DNA from: CAZXCQ01 sp964639275
GTDB taxonomy: Bacteria > Desulfobacterota > DSM-4660 > Desulfatiglandales > Desulfatiglandaceae
Length of the DNA: 34,310 bases
Assembly (NCBI GenBank): GCA_964639275.1
Contig: CAZXCQ010000025.1
Span: 1 to 34,310, forward strand
Reading direction: 5' to 3'
The notes beneath the pieces were generated by a model. It was given only the letters and a program-made list of their open reading frames with translations. It was not told the origin of the DNA and did no database searches. How positions within the stretch are numbered: position 1 is the stretch's first letter; every line of letters begins with the position of its first letter. Position numbers and translations under genes: made by a program. Shown here in pieces: positions 15,218-24,715 of the stretch.

Positions 15218-18200
15218 ATGGATCAAAACCGATATACCGTGCTTTTGAACAACTCCCTCAAGAGATACATGCTGGGTCTGGACAAAGCAGAGAAAAGACG
15301 ACTCCGGGAGAAATTTGAGTTTCTTGAGGCCGGGATCTGGGATGCGGGTGTCCGCGTCAAGAAGCTGAAAGGGGCATCCAGAAAGGTCATCTTTGAGGCA
15401 CGCGCCTCAAAGGGAGATAGAATAATCTTCACCCTTGGAAAATACTCCCATCAGACAGCCATATATGTGTGGGCGGTTGTCAGACATGACGATATCACCT
15501 CATCCATACAGAAGATCCTTCCCGAAAATGCACCTTTTCTAAACTTTGAACCCGAGAGCAGCGAAGATCATCCCGATATCTTGATCGATGAGCTTTCGGA
15601 AGAATACTTTAGCCAGGAGGCAATCGAGGAAAAATCTCCGGATGACTATGGCCCGCAGAAATGGCTGGTACTGAGCGATGAGGAATGGAAACGAATGCTG
15701 CTTGCCGGAGACCCCGACGATCTTGGGATTTTTCTCTTCCTCACCTCTGAGCAGAGCCGGATATTGGAGATAGACCCCCCGCTTCTTCTTTCCGGCACAG
15801 CCGGGAGCGGAAAGACAACGATATCAGTATATTACCTACTGAGAAAGGAGTTTCTTGACAAAAGACGCCTCTTTCTCACCTACAATTCCTTTTTGAACGA
15901 CTTTTCAGAGAAAATCTACAGAGGTCTGATTTCCCATACCTCCCTGGAAAAATCGGATATCAAACCTGATTTTTTCGTGTTCCGGGATCTCATGCATGAA
16001 CTGACCAGGGATTCGGGACAGGCCTTTGACAAAAGAAAGGAGGTTGGGCTCAAGGAATTTGAGCATATCTTTCGAAACCACAGGTTATACAAGAGATACG
16101 ATTCAGAGCTTGTTTGGGAAGAGATCCGTTCCATCATCAAGGGTGCAAAACCCCCCATCAGACTGGAAAGATACAGAAAACTGACCCAGGCCTACGTCCA
16201 AAACGAGCTTGGGGAGCGAGGGCTTTATGAACTCAAAGACTATCTTCTCGGACTCAAGAGATTTGAGTTTCTGGAAAAGATCGAACGGATCGTTGAAAGA
16301 AAGACCCGGTATTCCCGGCTTGACGAACTTGTTCAGGGTATCACGATCGGGAATGATCCTGCAAGAGATGAGCATCAATTCGTTCTGGATGAAATCCTCA
16401 GGATTATCGAAAAAAAGATCCGCAGTTTTTCCTCCCCGCTTCTGACATACCAGGAATACCTCAACCTCGGGAGAAAACGGGCGCCCAACTTTCTCTTTGA
16501 GCGAAAGGAGATCTATGCCATCGCAGAATATTACCAGGGCCAGATCGAGGCAGAGGAAAAATGGGATGAGATCGACCTTTGCAGGCAGGCGATCCGGCGC
16601 CTGGAACGTCATTCAGACAGATTTAGTTATGACCTTGTGGTCTGCGACGAAGCACAGGATTTTGCAGACATCCAGCTCTCTGTCATTTTCAGGCTGGCCA
16701 GGACCTACGAGGGTCTTGTACTGACCGGAGACCCGAAACAGATCATCAACCCAAGCGGCTTCCGGTGGGAGGAGGTAAAGGAGAAATTCTATGAAAGGGG
16801 TGTTGGGGTCCCGGAGGTCCATCTGCTCAATCTGAACTTCCGGTGTGTGGGGAGCATTGTGAAGCTCTCCAATGCCCTTCTGGACCTCAAGCAGCAGATG
16901 ATCGGTCTCTCCGGCTCAGAGCTGAGAGAGGAATGGAAATTCAATGGAAGGCCTCCATTTCTTCTCTCGGGAATCGATGAAAAGGCCCTCCTTGCGCGGG
17001 TGCATCTCACAGGCGCGGGCCAGATTATCCTTGTAAGGGACAGGGCCGAGCAGAGCAAACTGAAAAGGGCGCTTGGCACCGAACTTGTGTTCACAATCGG
17101 TGAGGCAAAGGGGCTGGAGTTTGATACGGTTTTCATCTGGAAGTTCTCCTCCGGAAAGAAATCAACCGGCATTTGGAGGCGGATCAAGGGTGGAAATTTC
17201 GACAGAAGTCATGTCCCGCACATCAGGCACGAGATAAACCTCCTCTATGTGGCCATTACAAGGGCGCGAAATACCCTCATCATCTTTGACTCAGCCAGCG
17301 ATATATGGGAGTTGCCGGTTCTAGGTGACCTGATTTACCGGACCAACGAAAAAGACATCCTCTCCGAAATCTGGCAGCGGGTCTCCACACCGGAAGAATG
17401 GGAGAAGCAGGGCGACTATTTTTTTGAGCGGGAGTACTATCCTGCGGCCGCGGAATGCTATAAGAACGCCGGTGATCTTGCCCGGGCCGAGCTCGCCCAG
17501 GCCCATGTCCTTGAAGAAAGGAAGCGGTTCAGAGGGGCGGCAGAGCTTTTTGAAAAACACCATTTCCCTGAGAAGGCCGCAGAATGTTTTGAGGCCGCCG
17601 GCCTCTTTGCCCGGGCCCTCCCAATGTGGGAAAAGCTGAGACACAAAGACCGGATAAACCTCTGCCGGATCAGGATGTATGAAGCGGATGGCGAATATGA
17701 CCAGGCAGCCGATGCATGGATCAAACTAAGGGAGTTTAACAGGGCCCTTGAAAACTGGAACAGGGCGGGGAATTACCAGAAGATCGGGCAGTACTATCAA
17801 TCAAAAAGGCAATATCAAAAGGCGGCAGAGAACTTCGAAAATGCAGGGGATCACGAGAACGCTGCAAAGTGTTACAAAAAGACAAAACAATGGGACAAGG
17901 CAGCGGACCTCTTCTTCCGTGCAGGTGATTATGTCAACGCCATAAAGATCTACAAAAAGTTGAAAAACAGACAACAACTCATTACGTGTTACATCAACCT
18001 CAAAGACTACTATAACGCGGCGCTCTTGTACGAAAAGGACAAAGACGTGGAAAAGGCCGTCGCCTGTCTCAGGGATTTCGCCAATGCCTCGCCCGGAAAA
18101 CGAAATAGCCTCCTGGAGGAGGCAAAAAAATATCTACCAAAACGATCAAGACTAAAGGCGGCAGTCCGTTATTCGGCGCTATCGATGTATGATCGATCCG

Positions 18201-19441
18201 CTCCGATCTTTCTTGAAACGGGATTCCTTGAAAGGGCACTGGAGGAGTTCAGAAAAATCAACGATCATGAAAAGGCTGCCGAGTGTCTTGTCAAACTCAG
18301 GCATTATTACAAGGCCGCACTTGAATATGAAAAGAGCCACCGCGACGACAAGTGGACCAGGGTCACAGAATCGTTGATCGAACACCTTGACTCACACGAG
18401 GGCCACAGCAGGGCTCAAGAGGACAAATTGCTCAAAGAGGCTGAGTCGTTATTTGAGCAGGGTGCATACGACAGCGCCATCGCACGGTATAAGGTGTTCC
18501 GATATCATGACGGGCTCCTTGATGCCTATCTCGAGCTGGGTCGGGATGAGGAGGCCCTCGACTATTTCCTGAAAAACGACATGTATGAACATGCCAACAG
18601 ATATATAGATACAAAAGAGGACATCATCGTTTCTGACGATTTTATGAGCGCCGCGGTGTCCAGATTCAAAGACAATTATCAATTCTATTATGGAAGACAG
18701 AGTGATGTCGAGGTCGTGGCAAGACTTTTGAAACTGCGTTTAAAAAAGGAGAAGACCCAAAAAACACTGGACCTTACTGCTGATTTCCTGTCTTCATTTT
18801 CATATTTCTTGTTTCACAAAGATCTCCCGGCGTCTCTCCTTGAAGTTATACTGGAAGCAAAACACTGTAACGCCATTCTCGAACTCTTCAAATCCAGAGA
18901 ATATGACAGGAAATTCTCACCGGAGGCCTTTGATGCCTTTATCCAGGCCGTGGATGAGAAGGCGCGCAAAGAAAATGACGGCGATCTTCTGGCATGCTCC
19001 CTGTTTCTCAAGGACCGTCGCGGGTTTGAGGATATGCTTGAGACCCTTCGTGTCACAGAATGGAACCACTCCCTCTTTGCGGAAAGCAAGCGCCACTATC
19101 AAAAGGCGGTTGAATACCTCGTCGAGACAGACAGGATAGAGGACGCGGCCCGTATCTGCAGGGGTCATGGCAACTACCGTCTCTCCGGGGAGATCTATGA
19201 AGCGGCCGGGGACTATCCCGGTGCGGCAAAGGATTACCGAGACGGCCGGCTCTATCAGGAGGCCCTCCGCTGTTATGGGGTGATCGATGATGCGCAGGGA
19301 ATGGCAAGGGTGTATGAACGGATGCATGAGTTTGATAAGGCCATAGCCATCTGGAAACAACTCGGGAAGACCCGAGAAGTCAACCGTGTCCACAAGAAAA
19401 GGGCGAAGACCATGGGCGGAACCCAACTGGAGTTGTTCTAG
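15218..19441 (+). CDS. UvrD-like SF1 helicase with N-terminal RelE-like region and long TPR-like C-terminal array
   Basis: This is a 1407-residue protein. Residues 1-95 resemble a RelE/YoeB-type fold (weak call). Residues 175-700 are a superfamily 1 helicase: Walker A GTAGSGKTT 193-201, DEAQD 476-480, GDPKQI 503-508, LNFRC 538-542, EAKGLEFDTVF 628-638, and YVAITRARNTL 676-686. A large insertion (about 215-460) lies between motifs I and II. From about 730 on, helical repeats of about 20-40 residues recur (AAECYKNAGDLARA, AAECFEAAGLFARA, AAKCYKKTKQWDKAADLFFRAGDY), with a second set near 1300-1390. The extreme C-terminus is QLELF, close to the beta-clamp-binding consensus. Eukaryotic TRANK1 has a comparable helicase-plus-repeat layout. 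It converges on the PglZ-fusion operon with a 73-bp gap. A DNA-processing role, possibly in defence, is inferred. The ribosome binding site is weak. Confidence 0.85.
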   Translation: MDQNRYTVLLNNSLKRYMLGLDKAEKRRLREKFEFLEAGIWDAGVRVKKLKGASRKVIFEARASKGDRIIFTLGKYSHQTAIYVWAVVRHDDITSSIQKILPENAPFLNFEPESSEDHPDILIDELSEEYFSQEAIEEKSPDDYGPQKWLVLSDEEWKRMLLAGDPDDLGIFLFLTSEQSRILEIDPPLLLSGTAGSGKTTISVYYLLRKEFLDKRRLFLTYNSFLNDFSEKIYRGLISHTSLEKSDIKPDFFVFRDLMHELTRDSGQAFDKRKEVGLKEFEHIFRNHRLYKRYDSELVWEEIRSIIKGAKPPIRLERYRKLTQAYVQNELGERGLYELKDYLLGLKRFEFLEKIERIVERKTRYSRLDELVQGITIGNDPARDEHQFVLDEILRIIEKKIRSFSSPLLTYQEYLNLGRKRAPNFLFERKEIYAIAEYYQGQIEAEEKWDEIDLCRQAIRRLERHSDRFSYDLVVCDEAQDFADIQLSVIFRLARTYEGLVLTGDPKQIINPSGFRWEEVKEKFYERGVGVPEVHLLNLNFRCVGSIVKLSNALLDLKQQMIGLSGSELREEWKFNGRPPFLLSGIDEKALLARVHLTGAGQIILVRDRAEQSKLKRALGTELVFTIGEAKGLEFDTVFIWKFSSGKKSTGIWRRIKGGNFDRSHVPHIRHEINLLYVAITRARNTLIIFDSASDIWELPVLGDLIYRTNEKDILSEIWQRVSTPEEWEKQGDYFFEREYYPAAAECYKNAGDLARAELAQAHVLEERKRFRGAAELFEKHHFPEKAAECFEAAGLFARALPMWEKLRHKDRINLCRIRMYEADGEYDQAADAWIKLREFNRALENWNRAGNYQKIGQYYQSKRQYQKAAENFENAGDHENAAKCYKKTKQWDKAADLFFRAGDYVNAIKIYKKLKNRQQLITCYINLKDYYNAALLYEKDKDVEKAVACLRDFANASPGKRNSLLEEAKKYLPKRSRLKAAVRYSALSMYDRSAPIFLETGFLERALEEFRKINDHEKAAECLVKLRHYYKAALEYEKSHRDDKWTRVTESLIEHLDSHEGHSRAQEDKLLKEAESLFEQGAYDSAIARYKVFRYHDGLLDAYLELGRDEEALDYFLKNDMYEHANRYIDTKEDIIVSDDFMSAAVSRFKDNYQFYYGRQSDVEVVARLLKLRLKKEKTQKTLDLTADFLSSFSYFLFHKDLPASLLEVILEAKHCNAILELFKSREYDRKFSPEAFDAFIQAVDEKARKENDGDLLACSLFLKDRRGFEDMLETLRVTEWNHSLFAESKRHYQKAVEYLVETDRIEDAARICRGHGNYRLSGEIYEAAGDYPGAAKDYRDGRLYQEALRCYGVIDDAQGMARVYERMHEFDKAIAIWKQLGKTREVNRVHKKRAKTMGGTQLELF

Positions 19442-19514
19442 CCCGTTTGAATCTCAACGCTCAAGACAAATCCAAATGTCAAAAACAAGAGACATAAATG
19501 GGTAGTGGGTTTTG

Positions 19515-22500
19515 TTAGATCCGCATGACCCAGGCCCAGGGGACGATCACCTCAAAGGGGGAGTCCTTTCCGTGGATGTAGCGGGCACTCTCGTACTTGG
19601 CAGAGGGATCAAAGGCGGGGTTTTCCACAAAGCCGTGGTCTGAAAAGAGGATCAAAAGTGTCCTCGCGGGCAACCGCCTGAGCCTGTGGAGCCAGTCGAT
19701 TTCAAGATAGTTGACCACATTCCCAAACAGATGGGCCAGGGGCCCCTTTTCGCTGTGGATCTTTTCATCAATGCCGCTCAGCTTCCAGAGCGGATGTTGC
19801 TCCTCCATATCCCCACCAGCAGCCAGGAACGCCTCTTCAAGCCGGGGGAGTTGGCTGGATGTATTGGTTGGCTGGTGCGCCCAGATCGCGCCCTCCCGCA
19901 CCAAGCGGAAGAGATTGGGCATCTTCCCAAAGAAATCCGTCTTGATCGTCTCCCATAGATCCCAGCGCATCCCGTCCATGAGCAGGTATTGGCGCTGGCC
20001 GTGATCGGGGACCTGACGTTTTCTTGAGACAAGGGTAGGGATATCCTCAATCATTGTGGGCCGTGGCCCCTCACCTCTTTCCCAGACAAGTAAAGACTTG
20101 CGGTAAAAACCCCTAAGGTCTTCTACAACCTGAGCAACTCTCGTTCCCAGGGTCTTCTCCTCCTCTCTCAAAAAGTGCGGGGGCCGGGTACCACTCCGTG
20201 CCAGGGTTTCCCCGAGTCTCTCAATGAGGGCGGGAAGGGGAGCGAGATTGCTGACAAAAAGCGACTCCCATCGAGAGAATTTCTCCGGCGGAAGGTCCTT
20301 TGGTGATTTGAGACCCGAGCCCTTTTCCTGAAACAGCGCGTAGGTTTTGAGGACCTCCATCATCTCCCCTTTCCTCTCCTGGAAACGGCTGTGCCCCTTG
20401 CTCGTATCACCTGACTCCAAAAGTTCCTTGAGTTCCCCTTTGTCGGGCCGTCCGCCCATTATGCGCTCAAATGCCTCTCTCAGGATCGGAGAAAAGATAG
20501 ATTCCCTCTTAAAGATCTCTGAAGGAGCGGTGTTGCAAAGGGTCGACCAGAGGGTCTGGATAAAGTCCGAATCCTCCTCCACCTCGGAGACCAGGGATTC
20601 AAAAAGCGATGCCCTCTTCTCTTTTAAGGCCTGGCCAAGCCCCATCAACAGACTGAGAAGACGCGCACCCTCCCCCTCCATAGCCCTTTCGATTGAGGGG
20701 AAAGATCGAATGATCTCCCGGGCCGGCATGCCGTATTGATCGGCCCACAGGGCAGCCGTCATGGCAGAGACCAGCTGCTCATGCCCGACCCGCCGATAAA
20801 GGGGCGCAAGCTGGGCAAACTCGCCCTCCAGAAACCTCCGAAACATCCCCCTGGTCTCGTCGGCAGGCTCTTCTTCTCCCCGGCCCACAAAATGAAAAAA
20901 GGTATCCTCGGATACGGTCTCCTGTTCAAGCCACTCCTCGATGATCCGCCGGGTCTGGGAAAGGGTATATTTCCGGTGGACCAGACCCTGGTAAAGCCGG
21001 TCAAGGTCCCTTTCCACGACCACCACCTTGCCGCGGAATGCCTCATTGATGTGACGGATACACCGGGAGGTAAGGGCCTTATCAAGCCGATCCAAGAACC
21101 CGTCGTCCTGGGGTGAAATATCAAGGAGCCGACGGACCGCTTTGGCCTCACTCTCCTTTCCAACGAGATCCAACCCTTCAAGATAGGGGATGATCTTCTC
21201 CTGGATGGCCGGTGCCCTCAGCGCCTCCACCGTCTCTGAGATCCCCAGATCAATCGCCCTTTCTATCTCTTTGATGGGCTTTAAGGAGAGGTGTTCACCA
21301 AGCCGAAACCCGCAGGAACATCCTGGTTGGCCCCGGAGATATTCCAGTGGAGAGCGGCTACAGCGATTGACAAGCACAGTGGAGAGATCCCGCTCAATAG
21401 ATCTGCGATTGTGCTCCACGGAGACCATCTCCAGTTGATCCAGCCGCTTGAGGAGATTATAGCGTCTCGATTGGATAAGCCCCTCATAGTCCTCAAAGCG
21501 TGCCCTTCCCCGTTTCCTTGCATGGGCCTCCGAATAGGTCCTGGAATAGGCCTCTTGAAAAACCTTAAACTTGTCGAACACCTCCTCCAGCCCCTCCGGG
21601 GCCACGAGAGCCCGCCTTTCTTCAAAAAACCTGAGGATCTCGGCCCGATCCTGTCTCAGCCCGCCGTAATCTCCTCTCGCCTCGGCTTCTCGTATCCCGC
21701 TTTCAACGGCCAGGTCTTCCTGAACATAGGCCCCCCTACCCGGGATGGCCAGCCTCTGGTCAGTCATATACTGATAGACAAAGAGTATGCGTTCGGCCCG
21801 ACCCAGAAATTCCTTTACTGTCTCGATGCCCTTGAGTCTTTTCTCAAGAAAGGGGTCCGCCTGTCCGGCGCGGATAAACCGCCCCAGGCCTTCCCGCGAG
21901 GAGAGGCTGGCCTTGACCGTCTCCCATTGGGCACTCAGGTCGTCCAGATCCCTCAAGACCTCCTCCCAGGGCATATTCTTGAAGGCCCCAAACCCCTCTG
22001 CCCAGCGGATTCTGGATTTCAGGCCTGCCAGGTCCTCCAGGGCAGAGGCCCTTCGGGATTTGATCTCACTCCACAGCTCTTCCTGGAGGGCCAGTGTAAT
22101 GGGCACGTTTTTGAACTTGCTGGAGATCAGGGGATGCCCGGAGATGGCCTGCTGCAATGGCTCGGCCAGGACTTCCCCCCTGCCCAGCGAGGTGATCCCC
22201 TTGATACCGCTCCTGGCCAGCTCTTCGGGGCCTTTGCGGATCACGCCTTTGTAGGCCACCAGATTTCCAGAAAACAGGAGGGCAAGGACCAGGATTTCAA
22301 AATGGGGCATGAGGAGTCCGTATTCGCCTTTGCGGAAGGCCCAGTACATCTCTTCAAAGGGAACGGTCTCCCGCTCACCCATCTCCTTGAAAAACTGCCG
22401 GGCCAGCTCATTCTGCCTGGGATTGACCTGGAGTTCCCAGTGCTGCCCGGTCTTTTTTACAAGACCCATGGGTTTCAAGAGCCCCTCCAGGACGTCGCGG

Positions 22501-24710
22501 AGCCCATGTTTGGATCGGTCATCCACCACCAGGACCCCGCTTGAGAGAAAATCCTTGAGCATCTCCTTGAGGATACCGGGGGCGAGAGGGCTCATATAGG
22601 GCTCGATCCGGGTGTGGCGTGGGAAGCACCGCTCCAGGAGGGGCCGGACAAATTCCGACAAAAACTTCTCCTGGGTCAGGTAGCCAAAACGGGCGAGTTC
22701 CACCCGGTTTTCGTCCCAGAGCAATACCCCGTGGAAATAACATCTGTGAAAGGCCTCGGTAAGCCTGTCCCTCCTCTGTTCAATAAAGGCCTGGAGAAAC
22801 CCCTCGCTCCGTCTGTCTTTGTCTGAGGAATCAGGGCTTAGATCCTGGCGAAGCAGGATGGCTGCCAGAACCTCTTGTAGCAGCATGGGGTCATCGCAGG
22901 CAGTGGGCACCCAGAAGAGGAATTTGCCCGGATGGTGTTCTCGAATACCCGGAAGCAGGTTCTCCTTTGTGTGCGCGAACTGTTGATCGCGGCGATGGGG
23001 TGTCCCGACCATAATAAAGAAGTCCTCTTCGCTCCTGGCCCATTGTCTGGCCAGATCATCGATCTCCTGTGGGGAGACTTCATCCAGCTGTCGGAGCTGC
23101 AATGTTCCGCCCCTCCGGGTGTGCTGCCACTGGCAGGTAAGGTGTTGCTGCCCCTTTTCAAACCAGATTGCCAGGGGAAGGTAGGGGGTCTTCACCATGG
23201 GGGCCAGTTGGGTGAATAACTTGCGGTCCTCGGGAAAGAACTGCGAGGCCATGTGCCGGACCCTGCGTCTTATGATCCCGGAGATGTCCGCCTTTAGGTC
23301 AATGGCATAGTGGTTTTGGAGGGGGTCATCGTGGGGTTCGACCCGCACATATGATCCCTCCTTTGCCAATCGATCCAGGATATCGTGGAGAAACTGGTAG
23401 TTGATCTCCGAGTCGAGCGGTGTAATGGGAAAGAGGATCATCTCTGCCATGTGGCGGACCGTGTACTTGAACCGGGAGGGGGATATGGCGAAGAGGATCA
23501 AGAGCTTGATGGCCGTGAGAGCGGTCCTCTGCTGGTCCGGGTCTTTAAAGAGCTCGGGGATCTCCTCCTGATATCCCTCAAAGACCCTCTCTACGTAGAC
23601 CTGGGTTTCGGCACGCTCCCGGATTCGATCCAGAAAATGGTCAAATATGACCTCAGGGGTGAGGAGTTCATGTGCCGGGCGATCAAGCCTGGATGGGATG
23701 TGACGCTCCGGATCACCCTTGACCCTGAAGTGGATAAAGTCAACCACGCCCCGGTGCTCCGAGAAGAGCGCCTTGAGGCGATCCAGTAGCGAGGACGTTG
23801 CAGGGTGGACCGGGTAGAGACGCACAAAGCGCTCCCGTGTTGCCGGGAACGTGGGAAAGTATGACTTGAGCTCGTCAAAGAGGGCCGAGATACGGGCATC
23901 GGCCCCTACCTTGTGCCGAATCAAACGCTCCGAGACCAGCTCCTCGATATGGGCCCGGCCAAGAGAGAGACGCACACGGTATCGGTCCTTGATCTTGTTG
24001 AATGTGTCCTGGTGGATTTCACCTGTCTCCTCGATCCACTCCTGCAGGGTGGCGATCACCCATAAAGGGAAGGTGCTGGACTCCTCTCCCAGATACTGCA
24101 GAAACCGGATATCCTCGTTGTAGGCCCGGGCATCCGCCTTGGACCGCAAAAACTCGGATAGTTCATCCACCAGGAGGACCATCCCGGTGTAGCCACGATC
24201 CTTCACGGCCCCCTTTAGTCGTGAAAAGGTGGTGTGCCGGTTCTCTGACTCACCAAACCGCGTCTGCGATTTGTCTCCAAGGGCATCGAAGATGCCGCCT
24301 AGTATGATATCCTCAAGGAACTCAGAGGCCCTGTATTGAACCAGCGATACCTCCACCACCAGAAATCTGCGGCCCTCCAGTCCCCTCTCAAAGTCCACCA
24401 TGTCCTGTGATTGTGAAGCAAGCACCCCCCACGACTCGGGGAATTTCAATAAAAGGCTCAGCATCCCCAGGAAGTGGGACTTGCCTGAACCGAAATGGCC
24501 CTTTAGAAAGATTCCCCGGCCTTCATCCCCCGATAGGCTCGTCAGGACGGCCTTTAGGTTGTCCAGGACCTCCTGAGTGAGCACAAAGGTCTCAAGGATC
24601 ATGCGGGAAAGCCGCGGGTCTTTGAGGTCCTCGAGCTGAATAACGGTCCTGATCTCGGGTATCTCCACAAGATCGCCGAGACGCTCGGCCTTCTCTTCTT
24701 CAAACACCAT
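19515..24710 (-). CDS. Giant BrxC/PglY-like (DUF6079-like) P-loop ATPase fused to a C-terminal PglZ-like phosphatase domain
   Basis: The 1731-residue protein starts at the ATG at 24710, with GGAGG lying in the end of the upstream TPR gene. The N-terminal ATPase has Walker A GHFGSGKS (71-78) and Walker B VLLVDELSEFL (178-188), followed by WVIATLQEW. This layout is that of BrxC/PglY-type proteins of BREX phage defence and of DUF6079 proteins. The middle is long, helical and charged, with a Cys cluster (CSRSP, then CSCGF, coded near 21310-21370). The last 160 residues look like a PglZ-type alkaline-phosphatase-superfamily domain: LLMDGMRWDL with D1579, a Thr/Ser cluster TNTSS at 1615-1619, FSDHG with D1691 and H1692, and H1713. 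In BREX, the ATPase and PglZ are separate proteins; here they are one chain. It probably acts in the cytoplasm with its TPR partner. Confidence 0.82.
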   Translation of the reverse strand: MVFEEEKAERLGDLVEIPEIRTVIQLEDLKDPRLSRMILETFVLTQEVLDNLKAVLTSLSGDEGRGIFLKGHFGSGKSHFLGMLSLLLKFPESWGVLASQSQDMVDFERGLEGRRFLVVEVSLVQYRASEFLEDIILGGIFDALGDKSQTRFGESENRHTTFSRLKGAVKDRGYTGMVLLVDELSEFLRSKADARAYNEDIRFLQYLGEESSTFPLWVIATLQEWIEETGEIHQDTFNKIKDRYRVRLSLGRAHIEELVSERLIRHKVGADARISALFDELKSYFPTFPATRERFVRLYPVHPATSSLLDRLKALFSEHRGVVDFIHFRVKGDPERHIPSRLDRPAHELLTPEVIFDHFLDRIRERAETQVYVERVFEGYQEEIPELFKDPDQQRTALTAIKLLILFAISPSRFKYTVRHMAEMILFPITPLDSEINYQFLHDILDRLAKEGSYVRVEPHDDPLQNHYAIDLKADISGIIRRRVRHMASQFFPEDRKLFTQLAPMVKTPYLPLAIWFEKGQQHLTCQWQHTRRGGTLQLRQLDEVSPQEIDDLARQWARSEEDFFIMVGTPHRRDQQFAHTKENLLPGIREHHPGKFLFWVPTACDDPMLLQEVLAAILLRQDLSPDSSDKDRRSEGFLQAFIEQRRDRLTEAFHRCYFHGVLLWDENRVELARFGYLTQEKFLSEFVRPLLERCFPRHTRIEPYMSPLAPGILKEMLKDFLSSGVLVVDDRSKHGLRDVLEGLLKPMGLVKKTGQHWELQVNPRQNELARQFFKEMGERETVPFEEMYWAFRKGEYGLLMPHFEILVLALLFSGNLVAYKGVIRKGPEELARSGIKGITSLGRGEVLAEPLQQAISGHPLISSKFKNVPITLALQEELWSEIKSRRASALEDLAGLKSRIRWAEGFGAFKNMPWEEVLRDLDDLSAQWETVKASLSSREGLGRFIRAGQADPFLEKRLKGIETVKEFLGRAERILFVYQYMTDQRLAIPGRGAYVQEDLAVESGIREAEARGDYGGLRQDRAEILRFFEERRALVAPEGLEEVFDKFKVFQEAYSRTYSEAHARKRGRARFEDYEGLIQSRRYNLLKRLDQLEMVSVEHNRRSIERDLSTVLVNRCSRSPLEYLRGQPGCSCGFRLGEHLSLKPIKEIERAIDLGISETVEALRAPAIQEKIIPYLEGLDLVGKESEAKAVRRLLDISPQDDGFLDRLDKALTSRCIRHINEAFRGKVVVVERDLDRLYQGLVHRKYTLSQTRRIIEEWLEQETVSEDTFFHFVGRGEEEPADETRGMFRRFLEGEFAQLAPLYRRVGHEQLVSAMTAALWADQYGMPAREIIRSFPSIERAMEGEGARLLSLLMGLGQALKEKRASLFESLVSEVEEDSDFIQTLWSTLCNTAPSEIFKRESIFSPILREAFERIMGGRPDKGELKELLESGDTSKGHSRFQERKGEMMEVLKTYALFQEKGSGLKSPKDLPPEKFSRWESLFVSNLAPLPALIERLGETLARSGTRPPHFLREEEKTLGTRVAQVVEDLRGFYRKSLLVWERGEGPRPTMIEDIPTLVSRKRQVPDHGQRQYLLMDGMRWDLWETIKTDFFGKMPNLFRLVREGAIWAHQPTNTSSQLPRLEEAFLAAGGDMEEQHPLWKLSGIDEKIHSEKGPLAHLFGNVVNYLEIDWLHRLRRLPARTLLILFSDHGFVENPAFDPSAKYESARYIHGKDSPFEVIVPWAWVMRI

Positions 24711-24715
24711 CGTCG

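Noticed and set aside
21291..22544. 417-codon plus-strand open frame
   Set aside because: It lies wholly antisense to the 1731-residue ATPase-PglZ gene, has no ribosome binding site and a Pro-, Gly- and Leu-rich composition typical of a shadow frame.
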